NCBI GenBank assembly: GCA_021294835.1
Contig: JAJTDF010000023.1
Span: forward strand, 1-39,879
DNA: 39,879 bases
Source of the DNA: Planctomycetaceae bacterium
GTDB taxonomy: Bacteria > Planctomycetota > Phycisphaerae > Phycisphaerales > UBA1924
Reading direction: 5' to 3'
Shown here: positions 33,389 to 39,879 of the stretch, in pieces
Numbering within the stretch: position 1 is the first letter of the stretch
Layout of the letters: the number at the start of each line of letters is the position of its first letter
Translations under genes and position numbers: made by a program
Notes under the pieces: model-generated
What the model was told of the DNA's origin: nothing
Databases searched by the model: none
The model's input: only the letters and a program-made list of their open reading frames with translations

Positions 33389-33751
33389 TCACTTGAAGCT
33401 GGCGCGGGCCTTTTCCGCGTCCTCGTGAATCTCGAAGAGCTTGTTGAGCTTCGTGATCACAAACACCTGCAGGATCTGCGGGTCGATGTTGCACAGCCGC
33501 AACTGGCCTTTCTTGCCGTTGCGGATGCGGTTGTGGATGGTGATCAGCTTGCCGAGCGCGGCGGAGGACAGGTGGTCCACATCGGTGAAGTTGATCAGCA
33601 GCCTGGGCTGCTCCTCGGTATCGATGATGGCGCGGATCTCCTCTTCGATCTGCTGGATGTTCGCCTCGTCCAAGATGTTCCGGTCGCGGAACGACACCTC
33701 GATGATGCTGCCGTCCCGCTTGACCTTGATCCGCGATTCGCTACCCGCCAT
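33389..33751 (-). CDS. STAS-domain anti-anti-sigma factor, RsbV-like
   Basis: 120 residues from ATG 33751, with AGGAG 10 bases upstream. A STAS domain that would bind the RsbW-like kinase and release its sigma partner when unphosphorylated. The phospho-site region reads DVDHLSSAALGKLI, with Ser62 and Ser63 as candidates, and FRDRNILDEANIQQIEEEI is the typical first helix. It lies directly upstream of the kinase gene. It is divergent from a MATE transporter gene with a 214-base gap. Confidence 0.87.
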   Translation of the reverse strand: MAGSESRIKVKRDGSIIEVSFRDRNILDEANIQQIEEEIRAIIDTEEQPRLLINFTDVDHLSSAALGKLITIHNRIRNGKKGQLRLCNIDPQILQVFVITKLNKLFEIHEDAEKARASFK

Positions 33752-33965
33752 GGGCTTGAAACTCCTGCTCGACGACGCCCCGCTCCCGCCCGTCATCGGC
33801 CGATGATCCGGAAGTCCTGACTCTATACGGGTGATCTTCGGGGCGTGCCTCTGTGGACAGACGGTTTCAACATACCCAAATCGCATATACCCTCTCGCAG
33901 CCTCGCGGGCGGCGATAGAGTCCGCCCATCACCTGCCCAATAACCGTACAAATACCGGCTATTTT

Positions 33966-35480
33966 GTGAATCCAGAACTCAACGATCCCGCCGCCCCCGA
34001 CAGTTCCAGCACCGTTTCGCCCTCCCCCGCCCCCTCGCAATCCTGCCCGGCCGCACCCCTCGTCGGGATGCCCACCGTCTGGCAAGGGGTATGGGAGACG
34101 CTCCGCCTGGCGGCCCCCACTGTCGCGACCATGGTCAGTTACACGGCCATGCAGTTCGTCGATGCCCTGATGGTCTCGCGGATCGAGCCGCCGGACCCGG
34201 TGTACGTGACCGCCCAGGGCAACGGCGGGGTGTGGGCGTTCATGCCGCTGTCGTTCCTCATGGGCATGCTGGGGGTGGTGAACACGTACGTCGCCCAGAA
34301 CCTTGGCGCGGGCAAGCCCGAGCGTGGGGCCGCATACGCCTGGAATGCGTTGTGGATGGCGGCCGGCGCGTCACTGCTGCTGATTCCGTACGCCCTGACT
34401 TTGCCGGCGCTGTTTGCCACCGAGTGGCTGAACCACTCGCCCCAGTTGCAGGAACTGGAGACCGCTTACGCGCAGGTGCTGCTGTTCGGAGCGTTCCTCA
34501 CGCTGGGCACGCGGGCGCTGGCGCAGTACTTCTACGGGCTGCACCGGCCGGCGGTGGTGCTGGTGGCGGCCCTGGCGGGCAACCTCACCAACGTGCTGGC
34601 CAACTGGGTGCTGATCTACGGGCGGCCGGAACTGGGCATTCCCGCCATGGGCGTGACCGGTGCAGCGCTCGGCACCCTGGTGGGCACGGCGGTTGAACTG
34701 TCCATCCCGCTGGCGGTCTTCCTCTCGCCCACGTTCAACCGGCTGTACCACACGCGGCGGGCCTGGCGGCCCAGCCTCGCTCACATCCGCGACATCTTCA
34801 AGATCGGCTGGCCCGCGTCGATCATGTTCGGCAACGAGATGATCTGCTGGGCGATCTTCATGACCGTTCTGGCCGGCCGCTTCGGCGAGGAGCACAACGC
34901 CGCCGGGTGGATCGTGCTCCGCTACATGCACCTGAGCTTCATGCCCGCCGTGGGGCTGTCCTTCGCCGCCACCGCCATGGTGGGCCGCGCCATCGGCGCC
35001 GGCCGTCACGATCTGGCCTCGCGTTATGCCATGACGGTCACGGCCATCGCCGGCGGCTACATGCTGATCTGCGCCGTGTGCTTTGTGGTCTTCCGCGAGA
35101 GCATGATCGCGGTGTTCCTCAAAGAGGGCACGCCCCCCGAGGAAGCGGCGGCGATCATCGCCATCGGGGCCAAGGTGCTGATCGTCGCGGCGGTGTTTCA
35201 GTTATTCGACGGCGTGGGCATCACGCTCATCGGCGCCCTGCGCGGTGCGGGTGACACCAAGGTGCCCAGCGTGGTCACCATCGTGCTGGCGTGGGTGTGC
35301 ATCATCGGCGTGGGCACGGCGCTGGTGGTGTGGGCGCCCGGGCTGGAGAGCCTGGGGCCGTGGATCGGCGCCGGACTGTACATCGTGGCGCTGGGCATCT
35401 TCCTGACCTTCCGCTGGCTCGGCGGGGCCTGGAAGAACATGAAGCTGCTGGAAGGCTCGGCGGCCGCGGCGGCGCACTGA
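33966..35480 (+). CDS. MATE-family efflux transporter
   Basis: 504 residues from GTG 33966; ATG 34068 (470 residues) is a good alternative. About 12 hydrophobic segments are seen. The family pattern shows two halves: an N-terminal LRLAAPTVATMVSYTAMQFVD block with QFVDALMVSR and a second half with IFKIGWPASIMFGNEM. GALRGAGDTKVPSVVTI (near 420) is a clear MATE motif. It would export cationic or aromatic compounds using Na+ or H+. The first 35 residues are a soluble Ser/Pro-rich region. It is divergent from the STAS gene and convergent with mrp. Confidence 0.9.
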   Translation: MNPELNDPAAPDSSSTVSPSPAPSQSCPAAPLVGMPTVWQGVWETLRLAAPTVATMVSYTAMQFVDALMVSRIEPPDPVYVTAQGNGGVWAFMPLSFLMGMLGVVNTYVAQNLGAGKPERGAAYAWNALWMAAGASLLLIPYALTLPALFATEWLNHSPQLQELETAYAQVLLFGAFLTLGTRALAQYFYGLHRPAVVLVAALAGNLTNVLANWVLIYGRPELGIPAMGVTGAALGTLVGTAVELSIPLAVFLSPTFNRLYHTRRAWRPSLAHIRDIFKIGWPASIMFGNEMICWAIFMTVLAGRFGEEHNAAGWIVLRYMHLSFMPAVGLSFAATAMVGRAIGAGRHDLASRYAMTVTAIAGGYMLICAVCFVVFRESMIAVFLKEGTPPEEAAAIIAIGAKVLIVAAVFQLFDGVGITLIGALRGAGDTKVPSVVTIVLAWVCIIGVGTALVVWAPGLESLGPWIGAGLYIVALGIFLTFRWLGGAWKNMKLLEGSAAAAAH

Positions 35481-35493
35481 CCCCCCTACGCCC

Positions 35494-35507
35494 CCGCCGG
35501 CCGGCGG
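35494..35507. terminator. 14-base GC palindrome between convergent genes
   Basis: CCGCCGG/CCGGCGG is perfectly self-complementary and lies midway in the 45-base gap between the MATE gene and mrp. A short stem with a GGCC loop is possible. No T-run follows, so termination is inferred from position. Confidence 0.35.
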
Positions 35508-35525
35508 TCCGCCTCGCGTGCGCGA

Positions 35526-36740
35526 TCAGGAGATGGTCAGTTCCGGCCGGCGGGCTCCGGTGGTCATCTGGGCCAGAGCCACCTGCGATTCCAGGTTGAC
35601 CACCAGCGCATCGAGCGCCTGGGCCAACGGGGTCTGGCCGTGGAAGTTGGCCGACGGGTTGCCCTCGTCGCTGTTCTGGCGAAGCTTGATGGTGATCGGC
35701 ACCGCGCCGAGGAACGGCACGCCCACGCGCTGGGCCATGAGCTGCGCCCCGCCCCGCCCGAAGATGTCGTACTCGCGGGGCGGGCTGATGTCATCGGCGA
35801 TGAACGTGCTCATGTTCTCCACCACGCCCAGCACGGGGATGCCGAGCTGCTGGAACATCCGCAGCGCGCGGATGGCGTCGTCCTGAGCCACCTTCTGCGG
35901 GGTGCACACCACCACGGCCCCGGTGAGCCGCAACTGCTGGGCCATGGTCAGGCTCACGTCGCCGGTGCCGGGGGGCAGGTCGATGATCAAATAGTCCAGC
36001 TCGCCCCACTCGGTCTGATCCACCAACTGCTTGAACGCGCCGTGGGCCATCGGCCCGCGCCAGATCAGCGGCTTCTCGGGGTCCACCAGTTTGCCGATGG
36101 TCATGGCCTTCACGCCGTGCACGTAGAACGGCTGGAGCATGTTGCCCCGCAGGTTGGCCTGCATGCTCTCAAGGCCCAGCATGGTGGGCAGCGAGGGGCC
36201 GTAGATGTCGCCATCGACGATGCCCACCGCATGGCCGCGCAGCGCCAGCCCCACCGCCAGATTCACGCTCACCGTGCTCTTGCCCACGCCGCCCTTGCCG
36301 GCGCCAACCGCGATCACGTGCTTGACCCCCGGCAGGCTCGGCGCTGCCGCCTGCAGGCTGGCGCTCGCCCCACCCGAGGCGGCGGGCTTGGCCGCGGCCG
36401 GAGCTGCCGAAGCCGCTGTCGCCGCAACAGGCGTCGCCGCTGCGGCTGCGGCCGGCGGCCCGGTCCGACGCACCAGCGTGCGGCCATCGGCCGACTCCAC
36501 CACCAGCCCCACCAGCGGCGCCTTGGCCCGGGCGGCCACATCAGCGATCGCCGCCTCGCACGCCTGGCCAAGCCCAGTCGCTTCCGCAGCCGCCAGACCG
36601 GCAACATCGAGCGTGACTGCAACGTGCCCGTCGCACGTGGTGACCTTGGCCACCTTGCCGGCGGTCACCAGCCCGGCGCCGGTGAGCGGAAACTTGACAG
36701 AATCCAAGGCGGCCATCAGGGCGGTCTTGTTCAGGTTCAT
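35526..36740 (-). CDS. Mrp/ApbC-type P-loop ATPase for Fe-S cluster delivery
   Basis: 404 residues from ATG 36740, with GGAGAAG upstream. An N-terminal MIP18-like domain (1-95), an Ala/Pro-rich linker (96-135) and the ATPase core with deviant Walker A GKGGVGKST (148-156), DGDIYGPSLPTMLG and DYLIIDLPPGTGDV. These proteins carry Fe-S clusters to targets. The usual CxxC after GVVENMS is absent: here the stretch reads FIADDISPP. It fits with the isc genes, though they are over 3 kb away. Its gene name is ambiguous (mrp or apbC), so no symbol is given. Confidence 0.92.
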   Translation of the reverse strand: MNLNKTALMAALDSVKFPLTGAGLVTAGKVAKVTTCDGHVAVTLDVAGLAAAEATGLGQACEAAIADVAARAKAPLVGLVVESADGRTLVRRTGPPAAAAAATPVAATAASAAPAAAKPAASGGASASLQAAAPSLPGVKHVIAVGAGKGGVGKSTVSVNLAVGLALRGHAVGIVDGDIYGPSLPTMLGLESMQANLRGNMLQPFYVHGVKAMTIGKLVDPEKPLIWRGPMAHGAFKQLVDQTEWGELDYLIIDLPPGTGDVSLTMAQQLRLTGAVVVCTPQKVAQDDAIRALRMFQQLGIPVLGVVENMSTFIADDISPPREYDIFGRGGAQLMAQRVGVPFLGAVPITIKLRQNSDEGNPSANFHGQTPLAQALDALVVNLESQVALAQMTTGARRPELTIS

Positions 36741-37068
36741 GGCTTCTCCAACCAGCGGACTTTGCACGCAGCGGCAACAGATGCTGCGACCGTCACCTCG
36801 CACCGGGAACCCCTTGGCACGGTCCGCAGGGACCCGAAGGCAAGATGGGCGACCAAGTTATTCAGACGCAACTCCGACCCGAACAAAGCGTATGGAGCCG
36901 CAGCAGCCCGAACCGCCTGCACGTGGGGGCAAACTCGTCGGAGCATCGCCCCGCTCTGCCGCTGATCCCGGCAATACCCGCGGCCATACAACGTTGTGCC
37001 CCCGTTCGGCAAGCGTCTCACCTGCAAGCCGATGAAGCCGAATGGAATCACCAGTCAAGGAGCCCGTC
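36741..37068. other. Divergent intergenic region, 328 bases
   Basis: Lies between mrp (-) and an exported-protein gene (+). A perfect 10-base palindrome ACAACGTTGT (36988-36997), preceded by TAC, lies about 75 bases before the exported-protein start and is the only notable site. I see no gene and no paired -35/-10. Confidence 0.5.
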
Positions 37069-38226
37069 ATGGGTCGTGTACACACGTCTGTTTCTGTCTT
37101 GATGCTCATCGCCCTTTCGGGGCTGGCCTCGGCCAGCCTCGCACAGGCCCCCGCCCCCAAGCCGGCCGAGACGCTGGGCGGGCCCAAGGTCGTCGATCAA
37201 TCAGTGCCCGACGCACCGCCCCCGGGCTTCGGCAACAGCGCAGACCGGCGCGGCATGCGCGAGATTCCCATGCAGGCCTTCGGTCGGGCGCTGATGGAAG
37301 CGCTCGGCCCCGATGCCCCGGCCGACGTGCGGGCCACCGCTGAGCAGACGGAGAAACTCCGCAAGATGGTCGCGGATTTCACCGCGGCCCAGCAGGCCTT
37401 CCAGCGTGAGCACCGTGCGGACCTGGAGAAGCTCCGCCAACTCACTGGCGACGGCCCGCGCGGACGCGGCGACCGCGCCGGCGATCGCCGCAACCCCGGC
37501 GACCAGCCCTCCCCGATGATGGACGAGGCCGAGCGCGCCCAGTTGACCGAGCGGGCCCGCGAACTGCGCGAGAAGGCCCCTCAGGCCGGCGATGTGCAGA
37601 AGGCGATGTGGGCGGAACTCAACGACGCCCAGAAAAAGGCGGCGCAAGCCAAGCTTGATGTGATTCGCAAGGACATGCAGGAGCGGTCCAACCAGCAGTA
37701 TCTTGAGCGGCGGGCCCGCCAGCGCGAAGGCGGACAGCCGCAGCCGGGGAGCCCCGGTGCCGAGCAGCGTCGCCCCGGACCTGAACCCCGCCGCCCCGGC
37801 GCCGAACCTGGCCGCCCTGGCCCCGAGCCTCGCCGCCCTGGACCGGATGCCCAAGGCCGCCCGCCGATGCCGCCCCCGCCGGGCGGGCCGGAAGCAGGTC
37901 GACCCGGCACCCTGCGACCGGAGATGCGTGAGCGGTTCCTGCGTCTGCTGGAGCGGATGCCCCCCGAGCAGCGCGAGCAGTTGCTTGAGCGGCTGGAGGA
38001 ACGCATGCGGAACGCCCCGCCCCCGGCCGATCGCCCCGGCACCCCGGGCCCGCAGTTGCGGTCCCGTCCAGCACCCGGCGGCCCGCCAGATCAGGTCGGC
38101 CCGGGGCGTGAGCCTCAAGCGGCCAAGCGGGGCGGAAAGGGGGCCGAACGCGGGCAGCGAAAAGGTCAGCCCTCCGAGCGGCCCGATGGCGACCCTGCGG
38201 ACGGCAATCCGATGCGCCCGAAGTGA
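37069..38226 (+). CDS. Exported Arg/Pro-rich protein with RPGPEP-type repeats
   Basis: 385 residues, unrecognised. The start ATG 37069 has AAGGAG 6 bases upstream. A signal peptide (VSVLMLIALSGLASASLAQA, cleavage near AQA) predicts secretion. The mature part has a helical domain (about 60-230) with MVADFTAAQQAFQREHRADLEKL and MWAELNDAQKKAAQAKLDVIRKDM, then a low-complexity stretch (about 230-290) with repeated RPG-x-EP units, then another helix RERFLRLLERMPPEQREQLLERLEERM and a Lys/Arg/Gly-rich tail. Coiled-coil and intrinsically disordered segments therefore alternate. The basic tail might bind nucleic acid or polysaccharide. A Spy/CpxP-like relation is possible but unproven. Confidence 0.65.
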   Translation: MGRVHTSVSVLMLIALSGLASASLAQAPAPKPAETLGGPKVVDQSVPDAPPPGFGNSADRRGMREIPMQAFGRALMEALGPDAPADVRATAEQTEKLRKMVADFTAAQQAFQREHRADLEKLRQLTGDGPRGRGDRAGDRRNPGDQPSPMMDEAERAQLTERARELREKAPQAGDVQKAMWAELNDAQKKAAQAKLDVIRKDMQERSNQQYLERRARQREGGQPQPGSPGAEQRRPGPEPRRPGAEPGRPGPEPRRPGPDAQGRPPMPPPPGGPEAGRPGTLRPEMRERFLRLLERMPPEQREQLLERLEERMRNAPPPADRPGTPGPQLRSRPAPGGPPDQVGPGREPQAAKRGGKGAERGQRKGQPSERPDGDPADGNPMRPK

Positions 38227-38378
38227 CCCCCACCGATTGGGGCTTGCGGATGTGCGTACACAATGCGAACCGTGAACAAAATCCGTCCTTTTTTGGACTG
38301 AAACCCCCAGAAATTACCAAATCAGCGCATTTCGCCTTCCCATATTGCCAGACTTGACCGTATAGCAATGCAATCGCG

Positions 38379-38401
38379 TTGACTCGTTCTCCCTGAGTCA
38401 A
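38379..38401. promoter_or_regulatory. 7-base inverted repeat with 9-base spacer
   Basis: TTGACTC (38379-38385) and GAGTCAA (38395-38401) are perfect complements. It may be an operator, or a hairpin in a transcript. Confidence 0.35.
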
Positions 38402-38636
38402 GCCAAAACCCCACTGCACACTCGGTGTACCCCTGGTGCCAGTGCGTCAATTCAGGGAACTTCGGCCAGACAGCCGACGTAGACAGGGTGTTCGGTGACG
38501 GGGTGACCAGTCGAGTTCCATGTGCTTCCCGGATTTCTTACAGATTCTCTTCGCTCTCTCGGGGCCCGTCTGGTAAAATAGGCAAGATCTCTCTCTCCTC
38601 CAGCGGGGTGCCGTCTATCGATGGCGCCCTGCTTTG

Positions 38637-38679
38637 TTTTTGTACGGTCAACGAAAACCTTTCAGAACCCGTACAAAAA
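38637..38679. promoter_or_regulatory. 11-bp perfect inverted repeat, 21-base loop
   Basis: Arms TTTTTGTACGG (38637-38647) and CCGTACAAAAA (38669-38679). The arms are AT-rich at their outer ends, which is striking in this GC-rich DNA. It could be a dyad operator or fold into an RNA stem; the T-rich left arm precedes rather than follows the stem core, so it is a poor terminator on the + strand. On the other strand the same is true by symmetry. Confidence 0.5.
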
Positions 38680-39105
38680 ACCCAGGGGCCGACTCGCCAG
38701 AGCCCCTCAGCCGCCAGCCACTTGCAAACGCCGACAGTGGAGCCCCAGCCCCGGCCGGTGAAGGACCAACCCAACAAGATCCAACCGCTTTGCCCTCCAC
38801 GCCGCGGCACCCGCGGGGCAACCGGGGGCCAACAAGCAGCCGGGGCGTTGCAACCCGCTCACGCCGCGCAAGACTGAGCCTTCAGCACCGTCACCGGCGC
38901 ATCATCCGCCCCATCAACACCTCCGCCAGGCTGGACGGGCCGCTGGGGGCGATCTCCCGCCCGCTTTTGCTATTGCATCGCGAGCCCGCCACTCGATCAA
39001 CTGCCCCACGTCACCCGCGTCGGAGCACGCGGCCCAGACCACTGCACAACCAGGCTTGTCACGAGTGGAACTCGCGCGGCCTCACCTGACGGGAGCACCC
39101 CCCTC

Positions 39106-39819
39106 GTGAGCACCTCCACTCTTTCCGCGCTGCAGGAGCGTTTCGCATCCGCCCTGACCATGGGCGACCGCCCGGCAGCACGAACCGTGATCGCCGAGTG
39201 CATCAGCGCCAACTGGGACGGCCGCCGGCTGATCGACGACCTGCTCTGGCCGGTGAGCCAGAACATCCAGATACAGCACCGCGCCGACCAGTTGTCCACG
39301 CTCTCGTTCCAGTTTGCCACGCGACTGCTGCGGGTGCTGGTGGATCAGGCGTCGGCCCGCATCCAGTTCGGCCCCTCGCGGAACCGGCGCATTCTGGCGA
39401 TCTCCGGCCCGGGCGACGCTGACGAGATGACCGCCCAGATGGCGGTGGACACGCTCGAGGCCGCCGGCTTCTCGGTGACCTTCGCCGGTGGCGGCATCGC
39501 CAACGACGAGATCACCGCCTTCCTGCACCAGCATCGCCCGGACATCCTGGTGCTCTTCGCGTCAGCCCCGTCGGATCTGCCCAACATCCGCCAGTTGATC
39601 GACAGTCTCCGTGAGATTCAGGCCTGCCCGAACCTGCAGATCGCCGTGGGCGCGGGTGTGTTCAATCGTGCGGACGGCCTGGCCGAGGAGATCGGCGCTG
39701 ACCTGTGGGCCACCTCGCCGGCGGAGCTGGCCGAGATGCTCATCGACGAACCCGCCAGGCGCGCCGGCACCGGCCAGCGCACCGTCGGCAAGTCCAAACG
39801 CAGCCGCAAGGCCGCGTGA
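39106..39819 (+). CDS. B12-binding-domain-like protein
   Basis: 237 residues from GTG 39106. An N-terminal helical cap (about 1-85, LQERFASALTMGDRPAARTVIAECIS and DDLLWPVSQNIQ) precedes a Rossmann-like domain (about 95-215), the layout of cobalamin-binding regulators and methyltransferase subunits. The normal DxHxxG ligand motif is replaced: the site reads GDADEMTA (about 103-110), so the axial His is missing. DTLEAAGFSVTFAGGG and LVLFASAP fit the fold. The tail is Lys/Arg-rich. It could bind B12 base-on, another ligand, or none. It is preceded by the long non-coding region and its stop lies 60 bases from the window end. Confidence 0.75.
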   Translation: MSTSTLSALQERFASALTMGDRPAARTVIAECISANWDGRRLIDDLLWPVSQNIQIQHRADQLSTLSFQFATRLLRVLVDQASARIQFGPSRNRRILAISGPGDADEMTAQMAVDTLEAAGFSVTFAGGGIANDEITAFLHQHRPDILVLFASAPSDLPNIRQLIDSLREIQACPNLQIAVGAGVFNRADGLAEEIGADLWATSPAELAEMLIDEPARRAGTGQRTVGKSKRSRKAA

Positions 39820-39879
39820 GAACCGGCCCGACTCAATCGCCGGCCGATTCAGCCATGCTTCGCGACCGCGGCCCCTCCA

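Larger units (their letters stand above)
38227..39105. other. Non-coding region of 879 bases with inverted repeats
   Basis: The longest gene-free stretch here, and the first 450 bases are visibly lower in GC than the rest. Notable parts: GTCC-TTTTTT-GGAC (38285-38298), TTGACTC-N9-GAGTCAA (38379-38401), and an 11-bp repeat at 38637-38679. A TAAAAT -10-like box lies at 38574-38579. Open frames in the region are short, lack good starts and look non-coding. It may hold a regulatory RNA or a long leader of the next gene. Confidence 0.6.

Noticed and set aside
38425..39089. Two open frames within the long non-coding region
   Set aside because: Composition is not gene-like, starts lack ribosome binding sites and no domain is visible.
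38700..39105. Cobalamin riboswitch before the B12-binding-like gene
   Set aside because: A GCCACTTG near 38717 loosely recalls a B12 box, but I cannot see the rest of the conserved core.
1..39879. Prophage, insertion sequence or CRISPR array
   Set aside because: No transposase, integrase, phage structural gene, terminal repeats or spaced direct repeats were seen.

Overview
The window is very GC-rich bacterial DNA with short intergenic gaps, many co-oriented gene runs and frequent GTG/TTG starts. Lipid A genes (lpxK, lpxB) show a Gram-negative-type outer membrane. A pseudopilin-like protein carrying a degenerate H-X9-DG-type motif, an ECF sigma/membrane anti-sigma pair and many Pro/Ala-rich exported or membrane proteins of unknown family suggest Planctomycetota, perhaps class Phycisphaerae. 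That placement is inference from gene style; no rRNA is present. I see no phage, insertion sequence, CRISPR array, rRNA or tRNA. Most of the window reads as chromosomal core genes with a few odd accessory genes.

Layout, left to right. (1) 1-1870, + strand: the 3' end of purB, an unknown 198-residue protein, and a higBA toxin-antitoxin pair whose toxin frame lacks its expected stop. (2) 1948-7578, - strand: a lipid block read in the order small membrane protein, lpxK, fabH, fabD, a low-complexity lipoprotein, fabG. (3) 7790-9608: a Maf-type nucleotide pyrophosphatase (-) divergent from an omega-amidase-like nitrilase (+). (4) 9744-12421: ECF sigma factor and membrane anti-sigma factor (-), divergent from a pseudopilin-like protein (+). 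(5) 12603-16648, - strand: SAM methyltransferase, polyprenyl diphosphate synthase, asd and an exported peptidoglycan amidase. (6) 16997-23256, + strand: UDP-glucose dehydrogenase with its own intrinsic terminator, then a tightly spaced run of DNA methyltransferase, four-helix membrane protein, asparagine synthetase and a truncated aldehyde-dehydrogenase homologue. (7) 23282-28526, - strand: uvrA, a receiver-plus-XRE regulator, lpxB. (8) 28723-31781, - strand: iscS, iscU, an IscA-type carrier and a thioredoxin-fold protein. (9) 32083-33751, - strand: an RsbV/RsbW-like pair and a CpcT/CpeT-family lipoprotein. (10) 33966-39819: a MATE transporter (+), Mrp/ApbC ATPase (-), an exported Arg/Pro-rich protein (+), an 879-base non-coding region with several inverted repeats, and a B12-binding-like protein (+).

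Functional links: fatty-acid initiation (FabD, FabH, FabG) and lipid A assembly (LpxK, LpxB) feed envelope synthesis. Asd supplies diaminopimelate, and the PGRP-type amidase acts on peptidoglycan. IscS/IscU/IscA and Mrp form an Fe-S assembly set. Most worth a second look are the higB stop loss, the methyltransferase/AsnB/ALDH-like run, the REC-XRE regulator, the CpeT-family lipoprotein in an apparently non-phototrophic setting, and the structured 879-base region before the B12-binding-like gene. I did not find a clearly recognisable new multi-gene system; the 18494-23256 run is the best candidate.
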